Source: Romanomermis culicivorax
Lineage: Eukaryota > Nematoda > Enoplea > Mermithida > Mermithidae
DNA: 64,000 nt
Assembly (NCBI GenBank): GCA_963922205.1
Contig: CAWUHX010000098.1
Coordinates: 62,001 to 126,000, forward strand
Reading direction: 5' to 3'
In this document: one piece after another, positions 1 to 9,880 of the stretch
Numbering within the stretch: position 1 is the first letter of the stretch
Layout: the number at the start of each line of letters is the position of its first letter
Notes under the pieces: model-generated
Database searches by the model: none
The model's input: only the letters and a program-made list of their open reading frames with translations
What the model was told of the DNA's origin: nothing
Translations under genes and position numbers: made by a program

Positions 1-57
1 AAAAAAGCTTCGAGAAGAAATTTAGATAAAAGATATCACGAAATTGTGGTAAAAAAT

Positions 58-200
58 TAAGCATCGTTGTTTCTACAAATAAAAACTTCGTCAATTTCCT
101 CATTCTCTTCGTTACTTCTACTCAGTGAATGATAGTGGCTCGAATCTGAATCATCGTCGGCTCGGCTCTAACTTCTTGGACACTACTTGCGTAATTTGAA
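58..200 (-). pseudogene. acidic Ser/Glu-rich terminal exon-like fragment, copy 1
   Basis: On the minus strand a reading frame rich in Asp, Ser and Glu (including DSDSSHYHSLS and NEENEEIDE) runs to a TAA near 58. It is preceded by a plausible splice acceptor in the shared string GTCCAAGAAGTTAG. A diverged copy lies on the plus strand at 2481-2600 inside a hAT element, and the flanking non-coding sequence reappears at about 60490-60810. I do not recognise the protein. It could be the last exon of a host gene that a transposon copied, or part of a transposon gene. Its orientation matches the ZCCHC4-like gene to the right, but nothing links the two. Confidence 0.3.
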
Positions 201-867
201 AACAGCAGTTTTTACCTATACTGATGTTTACGCAAATCAGTAATTGTGAGTAGCTACGTTTCTGAAAAAATCAATCGAGAACTTATTTCGTTCATCCGCA
301 CTTCCAGATACGGTGAAAGCATATAAACTTTTACACAAATAGAAAGTGACTTTAGCGATAGCTAATAGTTTTACTGTCAAACTAACCACTGAGTATTTTC
401 TTGTCGGTTAACTAACCAAGTGCATAATGTAGGAAGGAGCTAATTTAATTAGAATCAGATTGGAGTTTTATTCCTTTTGGAAGTACTAGCATGAGGCAGG
501 ATTTCATGGGTTGATAGTACCAGAAGATCATGTAATTAGAGTTGACAACTCACACATTAGTTTGACACCAACAAAGTAACATTTGTCAACCGTGCTAATG
601 AAATATTTTTTCATTAGCACGAATACTAATGGGGCTAGTGCTAAAAAAACCTTGGTAAAAAATATCAACTTTTTGGCTATCGCGACATAAATAGATTTTT
701 TCAGTATTCTTAGACAGAAATTACCATTTTTCGAACTTTTTCAATGGAAAAAAACATATTTTTTTTGTTCAGAGATCCCCTAAATATTTGAGCAATCGGT
801 GATTCTCTGCTCGAAAAAAATCGCCTGAGCCCCCACCCCCAGGGGCGGTTATATATGTGTGGTAGAA
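201..867. other. non-coding, repeat-derived
   Basis: No coding potential is visible. Parts of 540-640, around the string CAACCGTGCTAATGAAATA, recur at 60735-60800, so this is a diverged dispersed repeat. Confidence 0.5.
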
Positions 868-1268
868 GGGTCTGAATTTAAGCCCGAAAGTCCGACCCGA
901 AAAACGGGCTTCGGGCTGCCTGAGAAAATTCTCGGGTCGAGTCGACCAATTTGAAGCCCGAGAAAGCCCGAAAAATTTTGATGTGCAAGTTATAGTTTGT
1001 GATTATGTTCGTTGTGATTACTGCATCAAATAAAATTTGTTCGTGACACCTACTTTTTTTCAGAGTACCTGAAGAAAACCAAAAGATTTTCGATTTTTCA
1101 ATTTTTTTCAAATCAAAAAAAATGGACAAAGTAGACAACGCTCGGCCCGACCAACTGCGCTCTTTACTCACACTCGTTCTTCTCTGCTTCCGTTTTTTGC
1201 TCTACCAAATCACTTACACAGAATTTAAAGACACGATTTCTGAGAGAATTTAACTGAGTTCTGATAAG

Positions 1269-1885
1269 TAAAAAATTAACCCTACTTGAAAATCACATAT
1301 TTGGTGTAACTTGATGCGCTAGGAACGATGTCTCATTTTTAAAATGTATCAAATTTTGATTCTCTCACGATAGAGGTCGCAATTATCAGAAAATGTAACT
1401 ATAAGATGGGATTCATACTCCAAGTATTGCGACCCTCTAACAGTACATGAATTTCCGTAATCATTTGTCCGCAGGTAGAAGACATCGTAAACTATCTATT
1501 GAATAGGGAATCTTTTGGTGCTTCTGAGATTTAGCGACAGATACTATGACTTTGGTAAAAAATGACAATTTTTGCTCTCAAAATTTGATGTTTCGAGCAC
1601 CACTGTATTCTTAATACATACTTTACACAAGTGAATCTTACAGTAAATTGTGACTCTTCAATTGGCCTAATATTGGGTAAGTTTTCGGAACACGATGCCT
1701 GACGTAGCTAAACTCGCAAAAGTTGAAGGAACTGTATGTCAAAAATCGAAAAGGTTGAAAATTGTCAAGCTTTGTCTTACTGTAGCTATGCGAGTTTTGA
1801 TTTTCAGACGAAATGAGTATTATTTTCGTTCCTAGCGCATCAGGTTAGACCAAATATGTGATTTCTAGGTAGGGTTAATTTTTTA
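1269..1885. repeat. 617-bp unit with ~75-bp terminal inverted repeats
   Basis: The left arm begins TAAAAAATTAACCCTAC and reaches GATGCGCTAGGAACGA near 1330. The right arm at about 1805-1885 is its inverted copy with few mismatches, and the middle shows no coding sequence. It flanks a TA on the left, so a Tc1/mariner-type MITE is possible, but the TA duplication is not clear. The arms could instead be subterminal repeats of the surrounding element. Confidence 0.5.
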
Positions 1886-1896
1886 TCCATTACAAT

Positions 1897-1913
1897 TCTC
1901 TCTCTCTCTCTCT
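1897..1913. repeat. (TC)n microsatellite
   Basis: About eight uninterrupted TC dinucleotides. Confidence 0.9.
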
Positions 1914-2101
1914 GTATGAGAAGCTGAATTTTCTCAGATAGTGTGTCTTAAAATCGGACTGCTTCGGGCCTGGTTTTCTTTAATCGGGCCAGGCCTCAAG
2001 GTTAAAGCCCGATTCCGGACCGGGCCGGGTTCGAGCTTCTAAAAAAAATTTTCGGGCCGGGTCGGAAATTCCAAGCCTGATTCAGGGCCTATGCTCTATA
2101 C

Positions 2102-3639
2102 TAGGGATGTCCCAAGTCCCGGCCCCGGCACTGGGGCAGCTGCTCCGGCCCCGGGCCGGGGCTAGGGCTGCCCCGGTTCGGGGCAAGACTACAAAAAATT
2201 AGTATTTTTGATAGTATAACAAGCTCGATTTATAATAAAATTGAAGTTTAGACTGTGACAAGTAAATATTCAGTAGTTAGTTTGACAGTAATACTTTTAG
2301 GAATCACTAAATTCATGTTCTATTTGGATAAAAGTTTAAAAGTTTTCATTATATCCGGAACTGCACTTCAACTTCAATTGATTTTTTCAGAAAACGTACA
2401 ATTATATTAGCTATTCATTATTACTGATTCGCCTAAACATTTGAAAACATGTTAAAACATGTTTTAAAATTATCTAAGTAGTGTCCAAGAAGTTAGAGCT
2501 GAAGCGAATTCAGATTCGAGCTACAGTCATTCACTATGCAAAAGTGACAAAGAGAATGAGGATGTTGAAAAAGTTGCTATTTGGGAAAATGGCGATTTTT
2601 GATTTTTCGCGACAATTTTGTGATATCTCCAACTTTCTTCTCGAGCATTTTTCAAAAGTTTCTCCCTTCCAGTCAGGGTTTTTTTCCGTACCAGACAGAG
2701 TTTTTTGGGCTGGTACGGATTTTTTACAGATTTTTTGATGCACAGTGCAAACTAAAGCCTGACGATTCTTTTGATTACGTTATAGGATTCCCTGTCTGGA
2801 AAGTCATTTTCATGCATTTTAAAACAAAAAATCCTGAAAATTTTCCGGCGCTTTGCGCCGGATTCAAATTATTTATAATTTTGAATGTTAGTTCTGGTTC
2901 ACGGTTGAAAAATGTCGTCCTATCTCGTGGATGATGTTCAATCTTGTATTGTTTCTTGACATAGTTGAAAAAAATCAAGATTTTTCTCGATCCTTTTGCA
3001 GTGTTTGAATATTTTACTGTTTTGTGAACATAAACTTCCCATTTGAAATATGATTCAAACATCATCACAGCAGAAAAATGATAGATATTTCATCTGTTTG
3101 GGGATCTAAACTATCGGGTGCGTGCATAATTTTTGTATTAAACATGTTGAGAAAGATACATTTTCCTGCACTCTAGAACATTGAAATTTGAAAAATTTTC
3201 GACGAAAAGATTGAAAGTTGCTGCTGAATTTTTTGCAACCTTAATTCTCGTGGTTTCATTGATCTGAAAAGACTGTTTATTATTATGATTACCTATGCTG
3301 ATAAACGGTGATTACGATCGATAGCACCATGCTAAAAACCCTGCAGATGAATCGATACAAGTTCAAGTATGCAATGCAGTTTCTTCGGGAAAAGAATGAG
3401 TTTCCTAATTTTTAGTAATGACAATTATCTTAAAAATTTAATTTTTTTGTCTGCATCAGACCCTATCTAACCTATCAATCAATGCAGTATCATAGCTGAC
3501 ATGAAATAAAAAGAAAAAGAATCACCTTAAACATTTTTCGATGTGATACATGGAGTATGGTACCACTAGTGGCGTATATGTTAATATGTTATATGTCTGC
3601 CCCGGCCCCGGCTAAAATGTCTGCCCCGGGACAACGCTA
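2102..3639. mobile_element. hAT element with TAGGGATGTCCC ends and 8-bp TSD
   Basis: The left end TAGGGATGTCCC and the right end, reverse-complemented TAGCGTTGTCCC, are imperfect inverted repeats. The element is flanked by the exact 8-bp duplication CTCTATAC at 2094-2101 and 3640-3647. TAGGG-type ends and 8-bp TSDs are typical of hAT. Both termini are rich in CCGG/GGCC. It carries the plus-strand exon-like fragment at 2481-2600 and the GC hairpin module near 2848. No transposase is recognisable. Confidence 0.85.
2481..2600 (+). pseudogene. acidic Ser/Glu-rich exon-like fragment, copy 2 (inside a hAT)
   Basis: A plus-strand frame different from the annotated-looking one encodes DSSYSHSLCKSDKENEDVEK and ends at a TGA near 2600. 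It follows the same GTCCAAGAAGTTAG acceptor-like string as the minus-strand copy at 58-200. The two peptides are clearly homologous but have diverged by indels. Its place inside a TSD-bounded transposon suggests gene-fragment capture, though a transposon-encoded peptide is also possible. Confidence 0.3.
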
Positions 3640-3647
3640 CTCTATAC

Positions 3648-4224
3648 CCCTCCTGGAAATCGTCTAACAAATACCCGGTGAACTTTTTTGATTACTCCAA
3701 GGATATTATATGTATGATAAACATGCTTATGGTGCTCTCTTTTTCTCTGACCTTCACTCGACGAAAATCCACAGGACGCTCCGGCGGAAAATTCTTGCCG
3801 TGCGTGTCTGTGTCGGGGATGGACATAGTACAAATTAATACATCAGGACTCTTCCTGTAAAGATGTGAAGTAGTGGAGAAGGGATTAAGTGCTATATTCT
3901 CTAACTTAACCAAGGTCCCATTCCGACATATGCTTCAGATCACAGTTATTTTTTCCTCAATCGAACATTTTTGAGGAATTTTTTTTTGGAATTGAGGCAA
4001 ATTTTTTTGTACTTAAGCACCAATTTGAGGAAAATTTTTTTGATAGTTTCCTGTTCGGAGGAAAATTTCTGCAATCAAAAATTGCAGAAATTTTCCTGCG
4101 CTTCGCGCCGGATTTTAATTATGTAATAACTTTTTATATTATTCCAACGCGCGGTTAGAAAATGTCATTATGGCTAATGCTTATAGCTTTTAATTATCAA
4201 GATATTATGGATAAATGTTTGATC
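3648..4224. repeat. left part of an older GTTGCA-type hAT repeat
   Basis: Non-coding. It includes a TTCCTC/GAGGAA-rich stretch at 3950-4080 and the hairpin module near 4098. The same family resumes after the younger insertion that ends at 7092, and runs on to about 7650. The ORFs here are short and unlike known proteins. Confidence 0.5.
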
Positions 4225-5028
4225 CAGGGTTGTTTTTTTCACAAAGCAACCAAATTTCGGGCTGTGCAACCAAATTTTTTGTGTCAAGTTGCACAGTGCA
4301 ACTTGAGGCCTGACTGCTCTTTTGATTAGATAACAGGGTTTTCTGTCTGGAGATGCATTTTTATGCGTTTTAAAATGGAAAAAAGTGAAAATTTTCAATT
4401 CATGTATATAGTTTTCCATATTCTAGTGCTCGGTTAAAAATGCCATTCTAGTTAGTGCTTATAGGTTCTAGTTATCAATATATTATAGGGATGGGTCGGG
4501 TATCCGGATCCGGATCCGCGGATATCAGCCTAAATTTTAGGATCCGGATCCGCTAAACCAGATTTTTTTGGATCCGGGGCCGATCCGATCATAATCGGAT
4601 TTTTATTCATTATTATTCACATAAAATTTTGCGGTATTAGAAAACATCAAAAATTTTCCGGCGCTTCGCGCTGGATCTTATAATTCAATGCAATACTATT
4701 TTTCTACAAATCGTGCTTTCTGGAGAAAAAATTTCCGGTAAAGGGAAAAAATGTTGGTGGTCCTCCTGTATGGAAAAGGCAAATTTTGATCCATTTCAGA
4801 ACGTCAAAATCTATTTTTCCAACTTTCTTGCAACTGTAATTTTAAACATGAAGCTGAGTTTGAATTGAGAAGCATCATGGAACTAACTTTCAGAAATTTC
4901 AGATTTAACTTGAAGTTTTTCAGATCTGTGAAAGTTATGAGAATCTTTTCTTAATTTATAAGATGATTATGAAGGGCGGGAACTCGAGTGCTATTAGGAA
5001 GAAACTTTGTGCGAAAATACATAAAAGA

Positions 5029-5289
5029 TCATGGTTTTTTTAGTGTACAAAAAAATTTTCTTCGTACAAAGACTTTTTGGCCGATCTTTGTACAGGTACA
5101 AAGAGGCTTGTACAAAAAGAACACTGCAATGGTAGCAAAGTTATACTTGAGAAACAGTAATTTTTCAACAGTATCACCCTTCAAACGATTTTTGGTAGGA
5201 TCATAAACTTGATCAGCACCACTGAATAGCTGTTCATAGGGGACACTTTTCGCTGGTGCTAATTTAAGTTTACTTTCTGCATGAAGCAA
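5029..5289 (-). pseudogene. hAT transposase C-terminal (hATC) fragment
   Basis: The minus-strand peptide contains SVPYEQLFSGADQVYDPTKN followed by RLKGDTVEKLLFLKYN. This matches the hAT C-terminal dimerisation region, in which a Ser/Pro-rich segment leads into an NRL...LLFLK core. The C-terminal tail reads into low-complexity sequence. It belongs to the BED-hAT at 4486-6020, and nearly identical fragments occur in the other two copies. It lacks the catalytic core and is non-functional. Confidence 0.75.
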
Positions 5290-5439
5290 TTGTCCAGAGA
5301 CGTTTGAGATTTGAGTTTATGCTCTAATTTGGTTTTTGAGTTGCTAGGTTCATTTTTTTGGCTATCTTTGAAGAAAACACACAAATTAATTCTTTAACAT
5401 AACTATACTAGTAGAACTTTGTTCCACAATTACTTCTAT

Positions 5440-5665
5440 TTTCTTTATCTTCTTTTTATTTAGCCGCAAACTGCTTATACTCGCATATTGCCATATGTTT
5501 CTTCTCCAAATGTTTTCTCTGACATCCAGTAGCACAACCTTTTCTGGAGAACTGTATTCAGCATTTATTGCACTTTGCCTTGTCTTCATCATCTGAGGAC
5601 ACTGTGAAGTAGTCCCACACTCTGCTAGTGAAAGAAGAACTTGAATCCATAATTTCTGAAAAAAG
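5440..5665 (-). pseudogene. BED zinc-finger fragment of hAT transposase
   Basis: On the minus strand the sequence corresponds to the cleaner BED fingers at 42864-43052 and 49694-49888, with the CNKC pair and a HLE-type histidine pair. Here it is broken by substitutions and a frame change. The BED finger is the DNA-binding N-terminus of many hAT transposases. Confidence 0.65.
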
Positions 5666-6470
5666 TTGTCATTTCTATTCTTTTCTGATGAAATCAATAT
5701 TAACCTAAACATGAATACAATTTAATGAAAGGAAATTATCAATTAGTATACATGTGAACTATTTCAATACACGAACACCTGAATCATTAATAATCTATTA
5801 ATCTATTGACACCAATGAATATAAATTCATACAACTCAATTTTAGATAAATTAGACATAGTACATATACTTATAGAAAGATCCGGATCCGCTCGGATCTG
5901 TTCCTGAAGATCTGGATCCGCTCGGATCTGTTCCTCAAGATCCGGATCCGGATCCGCTGAACCAAATTTTCCAAGATCCGGATCCGCTGTCGCCAAAAAA
6001 GTCGATCCGGCCCATCCCTAATATATTATGGATAAATGTTTGATCCTGTATTGTATTTTGGCGAATTTGATGAAAACTAATATTTTTCTCGGTCAAAATC
6101 AAAACCAAAATCTTTTTGCTATCTTCATAAAAATTTTGACTTTAACTCAACAACTTTAACAACTTTGATTAAAACATTTTGAGTGTAAGACAATGCTAGA
6201 TATTCTTGCCGGCTGAAAGATATAAATTCTTACTCGTTTGCTTAGTTTCTGAATTTTAGTTTGTCCGACCGAAAATTAACTAAATAAATTTGCTGAGAAA
6301 TCAAACTTTCTGTCTGGGAAATAAAAGTTGGAAAAATTCATTCTCCAGCGTTCTAGAATATTGAAATTCAGAAAAAATTTTCGGCGCTGCGAGCCGAACA
6401 AATCATCTTAGTCTAGCAATATTAATCTTTTCATTTTCTCACCAAAACCCAGAAAATTGGGTTTTAAAAG

Positions 6471-6910
6471 CATACATGTAACAGAGCTCCGAGGTCTGAG
6501 GGGGGGTTGGAGCACTTTTTTGGGGCCGGGGGTCAGTAATTCCCAAAATTTTGGGGGGAGGGGTCCCTGAAGGAGCAAAAATTCGATTTTTTCCATGAAA
6601 AATGTCCGAAAAAACGGTTTAAAAAGTAGTAATTTTTGTCTAAAAAATGATAAAATATGTACTTATGGCGCGAAGCGCCGAGAAAATTGACGTTTTTGAC
6701 CATTTTTTGTTCAAAAATTGACATTTTTCATTTAAAAAATGACATTTTTCAGTATTTTTCCGACTAAAACTATGGGGGTCCCTAGGGCTACCATATGGCT
6801 AGCCATAGGATTGGGAAATCCTGGGGGGGGTCGCCCAATGGCTAGCCATATGGTCGACGATTTCTGGGGGGGGGGGTTCCCATAGCACTTCCCCCCCAAT
6901 TATATGTATG
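6471..6910. mobile_element. hAT MITE family M1 (CATACATGTAAC ends), 440 bp
   Basis: It starts CATACATGTAACAG and ends AATTATATGTATG, with the exact TSD TTTAAAAG at 6463-6470 and 6911-6918. A paralogous stretch of the host repeat near 7470-7490 has a single TTTAAAAG and no insertion, so the empty site is visible in the same window. The interior has long G-runs near the left end and in the right half, and the GC hairpin module near 6667. A nearly identical copy is at 29078-29518. Confidence 0.93.
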
Positions 6911-7100
6911 TTTAAAAGCCTAAAACCGACGCGCATCGAAAGAAATACAAGAAAAGTAGTTTAGAATGGTTTTTCCGATAAAATTATACAAATTTATTGA
7001 TTTTAGAGTGAGCAACCCCAAATTTGTCTGTGCAACTTCAAATTTTCCCCAAGTTGCACATTGCAACTTGGCCTGTGCAAAAAAAAACCCTGGTTTGATC

Positions 7101-7655
7101 CTGTTCGTTTCTTGAAAATTTGACGAAAAGCAAGATTTTTCTCGGTTATTTTCCTAAAGTCTTTTTGCAGTCTTTAAAAAGATTTCGACATTTGTGTGAT
7201 TAAAGCATATTGAGTTCAAGTGGGAATTCTTGATGGTTGAGGAATGAAAACTCTTGGTTGCTTTCCTAGTTTTTGAATTGTAGTCCGCCCGACTGAAAAT
7301 TCATTGGATTCACTGAAAAATTAAACCTTCTGTCTAGGAAATAAAAGTTGAAAAGGTTAATTTTCCAGCGTTCTAGAATATTAAAATCCTAGAAAAATTT
7401 TCGGTGCTAAGCGTCCAACAAATTACTCATACCAATCTTTTCATTTTCTCTTCAAAACACAGAAAATTTGTTTTTAAAAGCCTAAAACCGACGGGAATGA
7501 AATAGAAGAAAACTAGGTTTTGGTGGTTTTTCCGATGACATTAGGCTAATTTATTGATTTCAGAAAGAACAACTAAAAATTTATCTGTGCAACCAAAATT
7601 TTTCTCCAAGTTGCACATTGGAATCTGGCATTTGCAGAAAAAAAGGCCTGTGGTC
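7101..7655. repeat. right part of the older GTTGCA-type repeat
   Basis: Sequence parallel to 6050-7092, including the motif TAAAAGCCTAAAACCGACG. It ends near a GTTGCA-word-rich terminus at about 7600-7650. Non-coding. Confidence 0.6.
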
Positions 7656-7838
7656 CATATCTGTAAGAGGTCCGACCAGTTGGGGGGGGGGGGGTAAAAA
7701 GTCAAAATTTTTGCCAAAAAAGGCCAAAAACATACACTTTTTTGCTAATTTTTTCTATTTTTTTCCAAACTACGGGGGGTGTATGGTTAGCCAAGTTATG
7801 GGGGGGTTCCCCCCCCAACCCCCCGAATTACAGGTATG
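7656..7838. mobile_element. hAT MITE family M2 (CATACCTGTAAG ends)
   Basis: The ends read CATATCTGTAAGAGGTCCGA and TACAGGTATG, with the exact TSD CTGTGGTC at 7648-7655 and 7839-7846. The left half carries a G12 tract and the right half a C-tract, so the element can fold on itself. Confidence 0.9.
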
Positions 7839-7846
7839 CTGTGGTC

Positions 7847-8422
7847 AAGTTCATACCTTCATGTCAGATTGTCAGCTGTTGGGAATCAGTTTTAAAATTT
7901 TATTTTTCATTGTTATCTTTTTATCAAAGTTTACTGTTTGTTCGATTTACCTTTTAAGTCAAAATTAGGTTGCTTTATGGCGTCAAAGAAATATAAGAAA
8001 TAAAGGTTATGCCGTCGAACTATTCTCTTGCTTTTTCTCATGTAAACTCACTTGAATATTTATTTACAAGCAGATCATAGCTCGAAACTTTTTGCAAAAA
8101 AATGTCGCTTCTTTGGCGGAATAAGATGCAAATTAATGATACACGTCCAAAAAACACATCAGAAATGATTTTGAGCGATTTTTAAGCAATGAAACTAAAA
8201 AAATTGATTTTTCCTCATGAGAAAAAATTTTTGGGGTTTTTCCTCAAATGGGGCAAAAAGTTTTCAGCAAAAAAAGACTGCTTCAGATCCCCCCCCCCCC
8301 AAAAAAAGGCGGTTAACCCCACCACCAGCGAGCGTTACACGCAATCAAATATTAAAAATTCAACCATGCTCAATTTCCAAAAAATTTAAAACCAAAGCAA
8401 CATCGCAGGCAATTCCTCTTAC
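7847..8422. other. intron-like, non-coding
   Basis: No gene is seen. A relic rich in TTTTTCCTCATGAGAAAAAA sits near 8205-8230 and a C-run at 8289. If the ZCCHC4-like gene continues to the left, this is part of the intron after its last visible exon. Confidence 0.4.
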
Positions 8423-9858
8423 TTGATAAGCCAACATTTTGATTTGTGGGTAATTTTCTATGATTTTTGGTTGCAAAAAATACGGCGATATCCAAATGCA
8501 TTCACAATTCTTCAGATTGTTGTCAACTCCATTGCTTGCTTTTCGCTTCACTGCGAAAGTTTCTTCTAAAAACTTTACACTCTTAGCGATTTGACAACAC
8601 AACGTTCCGAAAGGTGGATCGACGACTATGAGTAATCGATTGACGCTTTGGAAGAAGGATTCCAATTTTTCGACGCTATGCGAACCGTAGAAATAATTGG
8701 CGACCATATTGTATTGAGCGAAAGAACGAGGGCTATAAAACTGCGCCTATAAAAGTTTTATAAAAACAAATTTCAAGTTAAATCATGAGCGAGACGAATT
8801 GCAACGAACGAAAATTAAGTAAACTGAGTTGGTTCAAAGAAGCATGGGGAAAGTTACTTTGGAGGAAGGTCTAGAAAAAAAAATTTGGAGGAGAGGAATG
8901 CGAGGGATACCCATAGAAAAATGTTAATTTTGGCGGAAAAAGAAAAACATTTTGGGTAAAATTTTTAAGATTTGGGTGGGAGTATTCGAATTCGACGAAT
9001 TATTTTAAGCCAGGGCGGGGTATGTTTAGTCCCCGATGGTGAAGCGTATCTTTCGCTACCATCCTTATGTGCGTCTAATGCTTGGTAAAAAAATATATTT
9101 TTAAATGCTCCTGAAAGGATATGATAAAATAGTTGTTACTGGTAAAGCGATTCATCAATTTAAACCTGAACCTACGAATCGAAAATCATAATCGAGCAAA
9201 AAGCTTTTTATCTTTTTTTGATAAGTTGCTCCATTCAATAATTCAAATAATCGAGGAGTTCCAACACATAGGACGCCGTCAAAATTTTGCCCCTCTATCG
9301 TGTCTAGTAAGACCTTTGACGATTCTTTTGAAAACCAGTATTGCTGGAGAGAAAAAATTGGGCAATAATTAGTAGAAGAAAAAATACAAATGAAGTGACA
9401 AACTTATAATCCGATTTACCGATTCCGCATCCTTATTATCAATGGATGTCATTAGTTTCGTAGGATTTTTTAGTTGTGCGTTTGTTATGCCCCATTCTAG
9501 TTTGTGACCGTTATGGATCGAGGTTTCTCCGTGGCAAATCAATTTCTGACAAGTGGAACAAAAACCTCGTTTACTTGGCATTATCTTTCGGAGTTGACTC
9601 AACCTAGTGAGAGAGCAATCACTTCGCTAAGTGAAAAAAATAGTATCATGAACAGCATAACGCCGAACTTAGTGTATAATTCTTTAGTTGTTACGCTATT
9701 ATCGGAAGGTTCTTGACGATACTTTTCCCTTTTTCGCTCCACGTCTTTTTCAGTTAGATAAAAATTGCAAAGTTTCCGATTTCTGTACACTGAGCAGGCA
9801 TAAAACTGTTGTACTTCGGCGGAATCTTTTTTTTTTCGCTCAAATAGCAGACAAGGGC
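8423..9858 (-). CDS. ZCCHC4: ZCCHC4-like rRNA N6-adenosine methyltransferase, partial (four exons)
   Basis: Four exons in transcript order: 9858-9669, 9603-9420, 9343-9176 and 8746-8423. The introns are 65, 76 and 429 bp. All have AG acceptors and GT donors; the first donor (GTTCGG) is weak. Exon 1 carries a GRF-type zinc finger region (FYACSVYRNRKLCNFY). Exon 2 carries a C2H2-like finger (FCSTCQ with H residues) and KNPTKL. Exon 3 carries LCVGTPRLFELL. Exon 4 carries the catalytic DPPFG and the segment IWISPYFLQPKI. This order and wording match ZCCHC4, the enzyme family that makes m6A on large-subunit rRNA in the nucleolus. The frames join in phase, as computed from the splice sites. The N-terminal exon and the C-terminal zinc fingers and CCHC knuckle are not seen. 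A hAT element begins at 9881, 22 bp from the first acceptor, and may have displaced the branch point, so the gene may be intact or newly broken. Confidence 0.85.
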
Positions 9859-9880
9859 CTGAAAAAATTACACTCTTGAG

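Larger units (their letters stand above)
868..2091. mobile_element. hAT-like element with GC-rich ends (GGGTCTGAATTTAAGCCCG)
   Basis: The two ends are inverted and related: the left reads GGGTCTGAATTTAAGCCCGA followed by CCGACCCG, and the right, reverse-complemented, begins AGGCCCTGAATCAGGCTTGG and also reaches CCGACCCG. No convincing target-site duplication was found, so the borders are approximate. Nothing in it looks like a transposase. A 617-bp inverted-repeat unit sits inside. Confidence 0.5.
4486..6020. mobile_element. BED-type hAT, internally deleted, copy 1
   Basis: The ends TAGGGATGGG and CCCATCCCTA are inverted repeats flanked by the exact 8-bp TSD ATATATTA at 4478-4485 and 6021-6028. 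Arrays of GGATCC/CCGGATCC words lie inside both ends. Remnants of the two extremes of a hAT transposase lie on the minus strand: a BED zinc finger near 5460-5660 and the C-terminal dimerisation region near 5140-5285. The catalytic middle is missing. Related copies are at 41865-43459 and about 48926-50201. Confidence 0.9.
4225..7092. mobile_element. hAT MITE of the GTTGCA-word family, with two nested insertions
   Basis: It begins CAGGGTTGTTTTTTTC and ends GCAAAAAAAAACCCTG, flanked by the exact TSD GTTTGATC at 4217-4224 and 7093-7100. Near both ends the word GTTGCA/TGCAAC is repeated in direct and inverted orientation. The body is interrupted by the BED-hAT at 4486-6020 and the MITE at 6471-6910, leaving about 0.9 kb of its own sequence without a gene. 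Confidence 0.85.
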
